A stretch of DNA of 64,000 bases from Blastomyces gilchristii SLH14081 (GCF_000003855.2 NW_003101664.1:1-64000), one strand, 5' to 3'. Shown: positions 35,265 to 47,512, counted from the stretch's first letter. Notes: a model not told the origin generated them from the letters alone. Made by a program: numbers and translations.

Positions 35265-37040
35265 TATCTCTCTCTCTCTAAGACTTCATCTGTGAAGTCT
35301 TTTACTGAGTAACTTCATAGAATTAGCTCAGTACTGTAGTGATACTCACTGAAAACTCTTCATATCTATAAAAAATCTCAGTGAGGAAAAATTTCTTGTT
35401 ACTGTAAAGAAAAAAGAGTCTGTCACTCAGTTTCTTATTCTGTAAGATTCTTTGTAATCTACAGATTCTTCTCTGACTATCACATAGATTTATCTCATAT
35501 CTTTCTTATAGAAGAGTTTCAGTTGACTCTCAATTATTTTTATGAAATTCTTATGTGATTATTATACAGATTCATCTTATAGATGAATCACTCTCTGTGA
35601 GATTATTCTTATCAAAGAGAAGTATTCATAAGTTAATCTTTCACTTATTCTTATAAATCATTGTTCTTTAATACTGTAGAATTGTGAGAAATTTTTCATT
35701 CTTTTATTAACTCTATAAAATTGTAGAATCAAGATGTTCACAGTCTGTAATCACTCTTTATAGTTATATAGAAAGATTCAGATCTGTGATTTATAATCAC
35801 TCTTATTTACTAGAGTGATCTGACTGTTCTGTGAAATCACTCACAGTGTAAGTAAATCTCTCTAAAGTAGTATAAATATCTCAGATCTATCTGTGAAATC
35901 TTATCTTCTTTTCTCTTTTTCTGTAACAGCTCTTATCTTTATAAACTATGAGTATTCTTATTCATCTGTGAAGTGTTTTCATTCAGATGACAGAGAGAGA
36001 GTATTTCTAATAATATTCATATATTAATTCAAGAACTTCTCAAGAATAAAAATTTTTCAATTTCAACATCTTTATAAATAATGTCTGACTGTTACTAAGC
36101 TTCTTATAAGTGTTTTCATAACTTCTCTAATCACTTTTTACTGGCTGATGAAGTAGAAATACTGCTGTTCATAACTGTATCTTTATCTTTCTCAGTCTCA
36201 TCACTGCACTCAATCTTCAAGTCAGCAGTCAACTTCATGTCTCTCTCAGATCAGTTTCTGACTCTGAGTAGTACAGTTTCTCTCTTTACTATAAGTCTTC
36301 TCATAAGTAATTTCTTACAGACTCTAGTTAACAGTTCTTGCAAAGCTCTCTGTATTGTCAGTGTCTTCTGCAGTCTCACAGACTTACAATCACTTTTTTT
36401 CTACTCACACAATTTTCAATCAGATATATGTGAATATGTCTAGGTTTCTCATCAATGATTCTCACATTGCAGCGCATTTCTGCAATTTCATTATCAATGA
36501 GAGATGAGTCTCTGAGTATCTGCAAAATTCAGATAATCAATACAATGTAAATGTCATGAATTTATAATAAGAGTTAATCTGAGTAGATGAGTTCTCTCTT
36601 TATATCTTAATTATTTTCAGACTGAATACTTCAGCATAACTGAAAGAGTAGACACAGCTTCATAAGAGATATCTGATCATATATACAGATGATCAGTTCT
36701 CAAGACTCTGCTGCAACTGTGTGTATTCTGATGTTCAGCTTCTCTGAAGTCTGTGCATTTCTGACAGTTTTTATATTAAATGCAACAATTGTCTGTACTG
36801 TAGATATAATACTCTCTACTTCTTTGAAGAAAGAAATTGATAGTTATGAGAGAATTGAGTGTTATAAGTATTGAGAATGTGAATATGAATTTTCTTTGTT
36901 TTTTCTTTATTGATCTCTAAATTATGTTCACAGCCCTGTTTTTATTTTCTTATTTTTTAACTTTAATGAGAGTATGATTTCTTCTTTTCTTATATATATC
37001 ACAGACTGTTTATCTCAGTAGAAACTCATTATCTTGTAGA
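35265..37040 (-). other. GypA-2 post-pol segment
   Basis: Counterpart of 8570-10343 and 17433-19208. Antisense frames at plus 36237-36443 and 36689-36874 correspond to those of the other two copies. No protein family recognised. Confidence 0.5.
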
Positions 37041-40000
37041 CTAGAACTCATAAATAACAGTGTTAATATCTTTGTCATAACTAGATTCTTAGTAAAGATT
37101 ATATTATTCTGACTTATCAGAATTCACAGTATGAAAGTCATGTCTCAGCTTCTGCAGATATCTTATCTGTCTGAATAATTCTCAAGTGAACTTATTTATC
37201 TTGTCAGAATATTCTTATCACTGAATCTTGAATCAGAGCTTGCAATCTCACTTCTCTAAGTTAATAATTTCTTTAATCTGATATTCTCTTTCACTCTCTA
37301 GTGCTTTATAAATAGAGTGATGAGTTACAGAGTTCTCTTCTAAGAATTTCTTATATTCACAGAGTAAAGAGACATGAAAAATATTATATATCTACAACTC
37401 AGATAACAGTTTCAATCTATAGAACTATAAGCTAACATTCTTCATAATCTTATAAGACTCTGTTTATAAGAGATTCAGCTTCTTACTAAATCTCTATATG
37501 ATAATATTTTCTAGACTTAGTCAGACTCTATCATCTTTCTTGAAACTTTTTATAATATACTTAGAGTCATAGTATCTCTTCTGATACTCTTAGATCTTTC
37601 TCAAGAATTTATAAGCTTTCTTCTGAATATTCTGAATTCTCTCAGCTCATTCACAGGCATTATCACACTCTATAGTGTACTCTCACAGATTCATCAAGAT
37701 CATTCATAGATAAGTCTCAGTGAGCATCTCAAAGAGAGTTTTATCTGTACTGACATGCTTTGAGTTGTTGTACACAAACTGTGTAAGTGATAATCAATAC
37801 ACTCAGTCATTCTAATTATAATTAATAAAGCACTGCAGATACTGTTCTAATATACTCATTAGATGTTCTATCTGATTATCTATCTATTGATGAAAAGTCA
37901 TACTTAAATCTCATAAGATCTTCAGTATAGTTATCAGATCAGATTAGAACTCTTCTATGAAGATTAATTCTCTGTCTGAGATAATATTCACAGATAACTC
38001 ATGCAACTGAATCACATTATAAATAAAGATATGAGTCAAATTCTTTGACTTCAAGTTCTTGCAGATGAATATAAAGTGTGTCATCTTAATAAAGTAATTC
38101 ACTATTGCTAACACACTGTCAAAACAGGTATCATATATGTTCTTACTTTCAGAGAGACTTATAAGAACATTCATTTCTAGCTGTTCTCAAGGTTTCTATG
38201 AGATGAGTAGAGAAGTAAGTTCTTTATATGATCTGAACTGCACTATCTGTGAATTCTGACAAATAGTATAAGAATTCATTATCTTCTTTATAAGTTCTCA
38301 TATCTTCAGTCAGAAGTATTTTCTTGCAAGTAACTCATGAGTTCTAGTGTCTATAAAATGACTTACTAGAGAAGAGTTATAATATCTTTTAATAAGTTCT
38401 ATACATAGAAACTCATTCACAGGTATATAAATTCAGTTCTCTCTTTACAAGAGACTATTTAAGTCTCTTCAATTCTTTATTTCTGCAGAATTGATCTCTG
38501 TTATAAATAGTTTCTGAATATACTGAGTATATTTATTCTTCAGTTGCAGTTCAGACAATCTGAATAGAAGACTTTGTAAAGACTTATACTCTGTTTCTTC
38601 TTACATCAGGTCTTTCACAGTGCTTCTCAAAGCCTGTAAATTCTTCAGGTTATAGATACTCTCTTCAAGAATTCTCACAGAGATTTTCAGAGTGTTAACT
38701 CTCAGTGTTGTAGAGAGTAGTTATACAGGCTTCTTTTCTTTCTTTTCTCTCTTCTCTTACAGAGAATTGAGAGACTCTTCAGTCAATCTCTTTATAACAC
38801 TCAGTTTAAGCATTCTGTGAAGCTTTTCTATCTTCTCTAGTCTCTCTGTGTCTGTCACTCTGATCTTCTTAATATAGTCTGATCTGTGAAAGAGTCTGTT
38901 CACTGAGTTCTTAGTTCTCTTAATATGTTCTATCTTGAATCAGAACTCACTCAGTCTCTGAGCTCAGTGAATCTGTCATTACAAGAGTTTCTTGATTGAA
39001 GTAAACTATTGTAAGCTATTATAATCAGTTCTAACAGTAATCACTGTTACAAGGTTCTTAAAGTAGTGATATCAGTGATAGAAGAATTTCACTATTATAA
39101 GAAGCTTCTGATTATAAATGTTATAGTTAATCTCTGTGAGTTACATCTTCTATAAGAAAAAAGTCACTGAAATTCAGTTTCTATTTAGCTGTAGTTGTAA
39201 GACTATTTCTGAAATTATAAAGAAGAAGATATCTATCTTCAATCTGATTAAGAGTAAGAGATTAAAGTGAAACAGTATTACTGTATCTGTGAATATCTAT
39301 TTCAATCTTATAAAGATCTCATAAGCTTCTGAGATAAGAAAGTTCTCACAGTTCTCTCTTCTTAATAATCTTTTCATTCTCTGTTTATGAGATAACTTCT
39401 TCTTATTTTCACTCTTCAGTATGTCTGTAAGAGTCAAGAAGATTCTCATGAATGCAAAGATAAACTGTCTATAGAAATTCACAAAGCTTAGAAAGATCTG
39501 AATCTCATGAATACTAGTTAGCTTCAGTTATGATAGAATAGTCTCAATTTACAAAGATTTCATCTGAATATCATCTGCAGTGATTATATATTCTAGGAAA
39601 TTAATTCAGCAGACACTGAAGTTGCACTTTGTAAGCTTAATATACAGTTCTATCTTATCTAAGATCTTCAACATACTTTGCATATACTCAGTGTGTTCTT
39701 TCTTCTTCACAGAGTACACTATCATATCATTCAGATATATTATCATGAAGACATTCAGATATGCATGAAGTGTTTTATTAATGAAAGACTGAAATACTGT
39801 GAGAATATTAATCAGATTAAAAGACACTACTAGATATTCAAACAATCTCAGTGCAGTTCTAAAGACAGTCTTTCATTTATTCTCAGACTGTATTCACAGC
39901 TAGACTGACCGTGTGACCGTGTCTGGGACCAGGACCAGATTTTTTGATAGTCTCATTACCAATTCGACTGATCCCATTACATGGTTTTAACATTAGATAG

Positions 40001-42480
40001 TAGTCTCATACTGTCTCAGTGAGACTTACTGTCTACTCTTGTCACATTTTCCAAATGAGACCATGATTTCCACTTCTCAATTTAAATTATTTTTATTGCT
40101 TTAAATGACTTTAAATCTCATTTGAGTGTTACCAAAAAGCATTACTTTTTAAAAAATTAAAAATAGTCTAAAAAAAACCTTAAAATGTCTAAAAATAGTA
40201 ACTTTATGCCAAGAATAAGACTAAATGGGACCAAATGAGACCACTTTCTCATTTTTTTCAAGTCATGGTCCCATTTTAAAATCTGATATATAGTCACTTT
40301 GCATGTTTTTTTGATAGCCAGTCCCAGCGGGATTCACGCCAAGAAATGTATGGGACCAGACCAAATGGAACCAAACGTGAAATTCATGGTCCCGGCGGCC
40401 AGTCTATTCACAGCTGTGTATATATATTAATCATATTCAGTTATGTGAATATGACAGCTCTCATGAGACAGTTGATCACATTCTCAATCAGAGATAGAGA
40501 ATAGTAACTCTTTATTATCTTGAAGTTCAGGTTGTAGTAGTCTACACACAATCTGAGATCTTTATTCTTCTTCTTCATAAACATCACAGAGACTTCTGCA
40601 GAGATCTGTGAAGATCAGATGAAGTCATTCTTCAGATTCTTCTTTATATAGATTCACAAGATCTCTGTCTCATAATGAGAGAGCTTATAGATTGATTCTC
40701 AGAAGGATTTCTGTTCTTCTATTAAATCTATTATCAGATTCTTCTCACAGTGAGAAGAAAGCTCAGCTGCCTTTACTGAGCTAAACATCTCTGTGAGATC
40801 TCAGTATTTCTCTGATATCTGAAGCTCAGTTTTCATGACTGTGAGATTCTCAGACACTTGTAAAGTCATTATATAGATAAGCTTGTCTTCTCTAATTATC
40901 TCTACAGTATCAACTAATTCTATCTCTGTGAGTGAATCTGTTAACACTGATCAGAAGTATAAACCTGACTCACAGACAGCTATGTGCAGATTGTGTCTTT
41001 GAAGTCATACAAGTCTCAAATACATGTCATCTGTAATATCTGTGATAATCACAGTTTCTGTAAATCTTCTTCAGATTTCAGAGAGATCTTGTAATTTAAA
41101 GATAATTCTCATGAGTTTCTCAGCTCTCAGATCTGAGTTCTCATACCCTGCTTATTATAAGAGCAGATTCTCAGTTTTCATCTTTCAGCTCATTTACTCT
41201 GCAAGCTTTAGAGACATCACAGTGATCTGAGATTCTGAGTTCATCAATACTTTTCATGCTTGTAAGACAGTAGTACTGCAGTGCAGTCTCTCTCTGTGAG
41301 TAAGTATTTTTATTAGAGAAGCAACAGATTCAGATGTCAGTTTCAAGACTCTTAAGAAGACTGTTGCTGACTCTGTCTGTAACTTCTCAAATTTCTATTT
41401 TAGTTTGTTCAAACAGTTTGCATGAAGATGTTCTGATTTAGAATAGATAAAGCAGAGTCTCTTTTTCTTAATCTCTCTATTATACACTCTGTTCACAGAA
41501 GCTTGTGAAGCTCTCTCTCTCTACTCAGCAGTCAGATATGAATCTCTCTATATCTTATTATCTTTTTCTGATAAATCTGTTCTCTGTTGTTCTGGCTCTT
41601 ACAGAGCTGATCAGTGATTCACTCTTCACAGATCTGTGACTCTCACAGTGATTTATAAGTGATGAATGAGAATCATCAGTTTCTTCAGAGTCAAGAACTT
41701 AGAGTCTTACTCAATGAGCTTATTCTGTATATCTTTATTCAGTTTCTTTATAAATATTATTATTCAGATCTTATTTCAGAGCTCTGTTTTCACAGGTCTT
41801 AATTCACATCACAATTTTATAAAGCACTGTGAGTAGTCTTCATCAGATTTCTCACCTCTTTTTCTAATATTAATGATCACAGCTTAGATGTTGTCTATTC
41901 AACTTATAGAGTCTCTTAACTTATTCTCTAGATAGGTCTTGAGAACAGATTAGTAAGATCTCTTATGATCATTTTCTAGATAATTCAGCCAGTTCTTGAC
42001 TTCAGTGTAATAGAGATCTGTTATTATATAGATAACAGCTTCTTCATCTTTCATATCACACAGTCAGGCTTGTAAGTCAATTTCAAATACAAACTTATAA
42101 AAGCTTTTATAGATTGTGATTCAATAAGTAATCTTAAGTGATTGTGACTTAAGAAAGTTTCTTTTCAGTTCATGAGTGTCTCTGAAGATCATGTCTAGAG
42201 ACTCAGTTTAAGAGTGTTTGCAGACAGTAAGCATTTCTTGTAGAAAAATAGCTTGATTCTGTGAGAGATGCTCAAGAATGTTCTTCACTGAGATTGATTC
42301 ATTCATGAGTTTGAAAAGTTTCTCTGTCACAGATGCAGAGAATGATGTTCTGTGAGTGATTGATAAGTTCTCTGAGACTTCTTTTATAAGAGTTATTCAT
42401 AATTCAGGTGACTGCTTCTGAGTGTCTGTAGTAGAGTTTACAGAGATTGAAGCATGTGAGTTTCTAGTTCTTTCAGTTAT
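37041..42480 (-). pseudogene. GypA-2 gag-pol pseudogene, split by Y-3
   Basis: 1642 codons after removal of the 514-bp Y-3 plus TSD, the same as the other two copies. The start codon reads ATA. The RT palm is preserved over 39845-39606, with the box YLND at residues 744-747 (family YLDD). The integrase core is open over 38174-37944, with LAIVNYFIKM (first catalytic Asp mutated to Asn) and IISDRE carrying the second Asp. Confidence 0.92.
39901..40406 (+). mobile_element. Y-3 MITE, least mutated copy
   Basis: 506 bp with termini TAGACTGACCGTGTGACCGT and GCGGCCAGTCTA; the TIR is about 11 bp, TAGACTGRCCG. Perfect 8-bp TSD TTCACAGC (39893-39900, 40407-40414). It retains GGGACCA, GCGGGATTCACGCC and CCCGGCGGCC, in sharp contrast to the mutated GypA-2 around it. 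No ORF. It is the reference copy for Y. Confidence 0.94.
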
Positions 42481-42512
42481 AACAGACAGTTGCTGACTGA
42501 CTGAGCTTGAAA

Positions 42513-42770
42513 TGTAAGAATAAGTGCTTACAGATGATTATTCAGGTGTTTGCAGCTTGACATGATATGTACTGTTAACTACTAGAAGTATTCATGATAG
42601 AAAGATAAAATGTAGAGATTAAATGTATAATAGCATTTAAGCTGAGTTGTGAATAGTATTCGCGAACTCCAGTCTATATAGTTGTGTGTAGTCAAGGGCT
42701 GCTAGCCCTATTGATTACGTGAGAGATAGGAATAGGGGTAAAGAATCCGCGAGAAGCGGGATTTCTTACA
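42513..42770 (-). repeat. GypA-2 5' LTR
   Basis: 258 bp. The outer 115 bases (42656-42770) are almost unmutated (ATTCGCGAACTCC, AATCCGCGAGAAGCGGG). The inner half has lost its CpGs. Confidence 0.95.
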
Positions 42771-43585
42771 GCTTTGTAGAAGTACTGTATTGTTAATGAG
42801 TCAAGATATCAGAACTCTGAATTCAAGCCTCTATAAAGATCTTCATTTCTCAACTGTTTTGCTGTAATGTTCTGACAATATGAGATAATTTGTTAATTTT
42901 TCAATCATGATCATGTCTAGTCATTCAACATCTTGATCTTGCTATCAAAACATCTATTCAGATATCAGAGACTATAGTCAAAGCACTGAGTGTATTTTTC
43001 AGTGACTTCTAACAACTTCTGATAACTTCTGATCTCTTAGCAATCTCACATGATATATTAACTTGTGATAACTTCTGACAACTTCTGAGATCTTCTGACA
43101 ACTTCTGAATCAATTATATAACACTTCTTTTTAACAGCTGAGTCACTTTTTGACAGCTGAGTCAGACAACATCTCATTAACTGTATTAAATATAACTAAG
43201 AGTGATTGAAGAAAATGTGCAAGTCAGCTATAACAGCAGCTTCAAAAGCCATCATTAAAGTAAATACTTTCAATGAACATTGAAGATATGTCACAACTTG
43301 TTATGAGCTATGTCAGATCAGATACTATTGATAAGTAACAGATTTAATTAACACATTTATTTTTTAGAACAGAAGTAAGTAGGTCAAATCAGGTTGACAC
43401 ATCAGTCTGAATGATCTCAAAAGCAGCCTGGAAGTTAATGATATTCAGATCAGAATTGTGATTGAATTTTATAAAGAAGAGAGTGTTGATAAGGCATTTC
43501 AGCTCCTGTTTAAGCAAGACAGTATAATGTTGATTATCATTGAATATCCCTGCTTTGAAAAGTTCTGAATATAGTGTATTTCACT
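42771..43585. repeat. V internal tandem duplication, full 815-bp unit
   Basis: Runs from GCTTTGTAGAAGTACTG at 42771 to the next GCTTTGTAGAAGTACTG at 43586. Its latter 710 bp match 34293-35006. The following unit is only about 120 bp before divergence near 43706. Confidence 0.85.
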
Positions 43586-43673
43586 GCTTTGTAGAAGTAC
43601 TGTATTGTTAATAAGTTAAGATATCAGAACTCTGAATTCAAGCCTCTATAAAAATCTTCATTTCTCAACTGTT

Positions 43674-44018
43674 TTACTGTAATGTTCTGACAATATAAGA
43701 TAATTTTAACTGTCTTTTCTGCCAGTTATAAGGCATTGTAGACAGGTGCTGTGGGCCACAGTGATTTGATTGTGAACAAGCTCGTGGGGTATCAGTATCA
43801 GTATCAGTGATCTTGAATTCTGAAGAAGTATCAATAGATTCAAGCTCTGTTAAGTCACTGTCTGATGTGTCATATTCATCATCTATATTATTGAGAGACT
43901 GTAGTGATTGTAAAGAGAATTCATCTTTAAGTGATAAAGAATATTGACTGAAGTGTGTCTGATATTGAGTATCTTGAGATTCAAAAGACATGCTGTCTTT
44001 TGTCAATGATTGTGACAT
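43674..44018 (-). CDS. V ORF, possible transposase N-terminus
   Basis: A 114-codon continuous frame near one end of V. Composition is Ser/Gln-rich then acidic (DDEYDTSDSDLTELESID), followed by a Cys/His-containing segment (ACSQSNHCGPQHL). Acidic low-complexity N-termini before a DNA-binding domain are common in fungal hAT-type transposases, but there is no catalytic domain here to confirm it. The tandem duplication or RIP has destroyed any continuation. Confidence 0.35.
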   Translation of the reverse strand: MSQSLTKDSMSFESQDTQYQTHFSQYSLSLKDEFSLQSLQSLNNIDDEYDTSDSDLTELESIDTSSEFKITDTDTDTPRACSQSNHCGPQHLSTMPYNWQKRQLKLSYIVRTLQ

Positions 44019-44666
44019 GATGAGAAGGGATAGTGAGTTGTAAAATAGTAGAGATAATAGCAGAATGACTGAGAATTTGAAAAATATTGATTTGATAATG
44101 ATCAGGCAGATATTTAGAGTAGATGTATAATTTCAAAGTTAATTGAATATTTTGTATGAGTGAAGTTGATTTTTCACATATAATGAAACTGTTTCTTCTC
44201 AGACTCTCTATGAGATATTAGGTTGTGAGCACATGTGAAGTCTCTTATTAATTCAGAAGTTAGCAGAACTTGACAGAAGTCTAAAGAAGTTTAGTTGATC
44301 GCGCTAATCTGAAACTATTGAGAAGAGAGACTGAGCATACTGAGATAATGAAAGCTAAATATATGTGTGTGAATCACGTGAGTTAGAGCTTGTGTAGTAG
44401 CTTCAACACTCTTTCATGCTACACAGGCCAGTTAACTCACACAGTCAAAAGCACTCAAATCATTCAAATCTGCAATAATAATTAATTACACAAAGTAGAG
44501 TCTAGTTTTCTCATAAGAACTAGCTTCATACATGCAAATACACATGAATATGAAAGAAAAAACACTCAAATTCATTCATTCTGTATCTGTATTATTCCCT
44601 CAGTCATCTGAACACTGTGAGGTCTTATTTCTCATATTTTTGTCATTTTATTGTTATTGTTATCAT

Positions 44667-44999
44667 GGTTATCATATAGGCACACTCAGTGGCCTGATTA
44701 TCATGAGTTATCATGATTATCATATAGGCACACTCAGTGGCCTGATTATCATAAGTTATCATGATTATCATATAGGCACACTCAGTGACCTGATTATCAT
44801 GAGTTATCATGATTATCTTATAGGCACACTCAGTGACCTGATTATCATGAGTTATCATGATTATCATATAGACACACTCAGTGGCCTGATTATCATGAGT
44901 TATCATGATTATTATATAGACATACTCAGTGACCTGATTATTGTGAGTTATTATGATTATCATATAGACACTCAGTGGCCTGATTATCATGAGTTATTG
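44667..44999. repeat. 48-bp minisatellite in Z-2, 7 units
   Basis: The same unit as in Z-1, repeated seven times; the last is 3 bp shorter. Mutated to GGCCTGATTATC and similar. Frames open on both strands (plus 44532-45002, minus 44643-44990) are by-products of the 48-bp period. Confidence 0.92.
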
Positions 45000-45622
45000 T
45001 GATTATCATGAGATATCATCTTTATTCTGAGTTATCATATGAGCATTCAACAGCCCGGATATCATGGTTATCAGTATCATGATTATCAGTATCTCCATCA
45101 TTTTAATGTTGATATTAGTGATTATGATTATAATTATGTTCATAACATTGTTAACATCATGAATTATGATTATATTCATGATATTGTTGATATCATGAGA
45201 TTATGATTTTAATTATGATTATGATCTTGTGAAATCTGATCTCTGAATTCACAGCATTTTTGATATTGATATTGTTATTAACATTGTTATTGAGTATTAT
45301 TATCAGAATTTTTGATGTTCTTGTTATTCATTCAACTGAGCAATATACTGTCTCAGAATAGTGACTTCATTGCAGTCTGTCATATCTTCACATTCTGAAG
45401 AATTATCTTAGGCTTGATTATTCTTATTGTCTTCGCGCGGTTATTAATGTTGAAAAGAATTCAGCTATCTGATTCTCTGAGATCTCTTCACTGTTGATTG
45501 ATCTTGTATTGACAGGCATTTGATATGAGATATTTGAATGAAAAAAGCAGCTATTTGAAAAGCTTATTGTATAATTATTACATGGTTATAATACTTCATA
45601 GAAGTGCAAGAGCTTCATAATC

Positions 45623-45735
45623 TATGAGAGAGATTGAACATGATTGATTATTGTTATTATCTAACTAGTAGCTAGTAAAAGCTAAATATATGTGTGTGAG
45701 TCATATGAGTTAGAGCTTGTATAGTAGCTCCAACA
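45623..45735 (-). repeat. Z-2 5' LTR
   Basis: 113 bp. Begins TATGAGAGAG (first G mutated) and ends CTCCAACA on the plus strand. The TSD TAATC follows. Confidence 0.9.
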
Positions 45736-45740
45736 TAATC

Positions 45741-46960
45741 ATGTCTAATGATAATATAAAACTCTCAAATGTAAGCATAGATGCAATGTCACAGTGACTT
45801 TAAGCAATGTTGAAATTATAACAATAATAAATAGCTGATATACATGCAACTCAACAACTTCAATATGAAGAGATTCAACAATTAATTTATATGATTTCAA
45901 CATCTACAGAATTGAATATAAAAGTGCTGAAAGAATACTTAGATACTTCTGCATATTTTAATACTTTCAATCTCACTCTCTACTCATCATGAAGGATGAA
46001 AATGCTTGTGAAACTGAGTGTAGATGAAGATTTCATCAGTTTATTAATCAATTAAGATTGATATATCAATGAATAATTGAAGAATTGTATGAAACAGAAG
46101 TTTTATTCATGAATGAAAGCATGTAAATCAGTGTTGTAAATATCTGATAATATTATCAAACATCTTGATATTCTGTTCTGAGACACTGTTATATAACAGA
46201 AAGTATTAGATTGATTACAGAGTATCTGACAGAGAAACACTTCTCTTACAACATTCATCTCTGACTTTGACATCAAGATCTTAGAAGTAGATAATTAATC
46301 TTGAGAGAATTGAATAAAGATTAGCATGCTTAAGAAGACATTAACTTTCAAACTCTTACAGACTCTTATAAGTGTAAATAAAGACTCAACTTATGAAGGC
46401 TTCTGCACACAGCTTCAGACATTGAATGACTGTCTTATCAAGCTCAAGAGTATACAGAATAGTGATAGAAGATATTACATCTCAGTCACTTATACATCTG
46501 TATTAAAGAACAATGATGCAGAGGTTATAAACTGAATAGATTCAAATGCCTATGCATAAGCAAGAGTTTCTGCTGTTTAAACAGGCTTCTGAGTCTCTGA
46601 AATCACTTCTGAAGAAGTTGCTGATTAATATTAATATGAAATATACATTAACTGTAATCAATCAGAACACATTACTTTCAACTACTAATTAATCTATGTA
46701 TCTTCACACTTAAGAGAAAGATCAGTGTCTGTTCATATCAATCATATTATATTAGAGAAAGATTCAGAGAATAACTATGAGAATGCTCTGATGAAACAGA
46801 GAAAAGATTAACTTCTATTTAAATTCACAAACAGAAGCTTAAAGAGGTCAGATGATAATAATTTAAAGAGAAGATAATAATGAATACAATTCTTGTATCT
46901 ACTGTGATTGATAACATGTATAATATGAAAGCCATGATAGACAGAAGTCTATATCACTAT
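45741..46960 (+). pseudogene. R-2 gag and protease start pseudogene
   Basis: The ATG at 45741 opens a gag frame whose stops are mainly RIP-type Trp or Gln changes. It has Gln-rich helices near codons 35-60, a capsid-like stretch containing AYFNTFNLT and SWxMKMLVKLS, and a continuous piece at 46326-46535 with GFCTQLQTLND. A zinc knuckle lies near 46650-46695 (INCNQSEHITFNY; last Cys mutated to Tyr). The end of the segment reads ILVSTVIDNMYNMKAMIDS, a Ty3/Gypsy aspartic-protease start where IDSG is expected. W1 cuts the frame two to three codons later. Confidence 0.8.
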
Positions 46961-47327
46961 TAGACTGATCATGTGACCGTGTCTAAGATCAGAATTAAAC
47001 TTTATAGTTATTACATTGCCTAAAAGCATTACTTCTGATTATGATTTGTGTTCATTACATTGATTTCAAATCACATTATTTCAAATATTAAAGATTTCAG
47101 ATTCACTTTTTAAATAAAAATCTAGTCTTAGATAAAGAATATATATGAATTCTTAGTCACATTTTTATTCTGATCTCATTATTGAAAATGATATTAAATG
47201 AGATTATGAAATCATTTCTTACTTACATAATATCATAACATAGTGCTCATTTGTTGAAAATTTAATAGAGAGTATTATTAAATATTATTACTTTTCTGAA
47301 TACAGATTATAATTAATATCATTTTAA

Positions 47328-47512
47328 TTAAAAAAAAATATAAAATATAAAAAAAAAAAAAAAAAAAAAAAAAATAAAACAACAAGAAAAAATCACAATA
47401 AAAAAAAAAAGAGAAAGAAAAAAAGAAGAGAAAGAAAAAAAGAGAAAGAAAGAGAAAGAAAAAAAAATAAAAGAAAAAGAAAAAAATAAAAAAAAAATAT
47501 AAAAAAAATCAA
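47328..47512. repeat. A-rich low-complexity tract in W1
   Basis: Long A runs with interspersed GAGAAAG units. The homologous tract in W2 has expanded into a regular satellite. Confidence 0.9.

Larger units (their letters stand above)
35007..42770 (-). mobile_element. GypA-2, complete RIP-degraded Ty3/Gypsy chromovirus
   Basis: 258-bp LTRs (35007-35264, 42513-42770), with the perfect TSD GCTTT (35002-35006, 42771-42775) inside V. Minus orientation. Removal of Y-3 and its 8-bp TSD gives 7250 bp. Same organisation as GypA-1 and GypA-3. Confidence 0.95.
33917..44348. mobile_element. V, unclassified TIR DNA transposon, split by GypA-2
   Basis: Inverted termini TTATCTCAGTA (left 33917) and TACTGAGATAA (right, ending 44348); after a 2-bp mismatch the similarity continues through CTCAGTC. 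The perfect 8-bp TSD TGAAAGCT (33909-33916, 44349-44356) lies inside the Z-2 LTR. Without GypA-2 the element is about 2.66 kb. The 8-bp TSD fits hAT and some Mutator-like elements; the TIR is not a typical hAT terminus. A 114-codon acidic frame on the minus strand (43674-44018) could be the start of a transposase. An 815-bp segment is tandemly duplicated inside. Confidence 0.85.
33856..45735 (-). mobile_element. Z-2, TRIM-like LTR element, split by V
   Basis: Second copy of Z. The left LTR is in two parts, 33856-33916 and 44357-44408 (V and its TSD lie between). The interior runs 44409-45622 and the right LTR is 45623-45735. TSD TAATC at 33851-33855 and 45736-45740. Strongly mutated compared with Z-1 (for example GGCCTGATTATC for GGCCTGGTTATC). 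No coding capacity. Confidence 0.9.
33251..46960 (+). mobile_element. R-2, LTR retrotransposon R, outermost host of a five-level nest
   Basis: Plus orientation: 5' LTR 33251-33559, leader 33560-33855, then gag from ATG 45741 once Z-2 (33856-45735, TSD TAATC) is removed. Gag continues into an aspartic-protease-like motif and is cut at 46960 by W1. The continuation of pol is not found to the right, so it is truncated. The gag zinc knuckle and the MIDS protease motif suggest a Ty3/Gypsy element. Confidence 0.85.
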
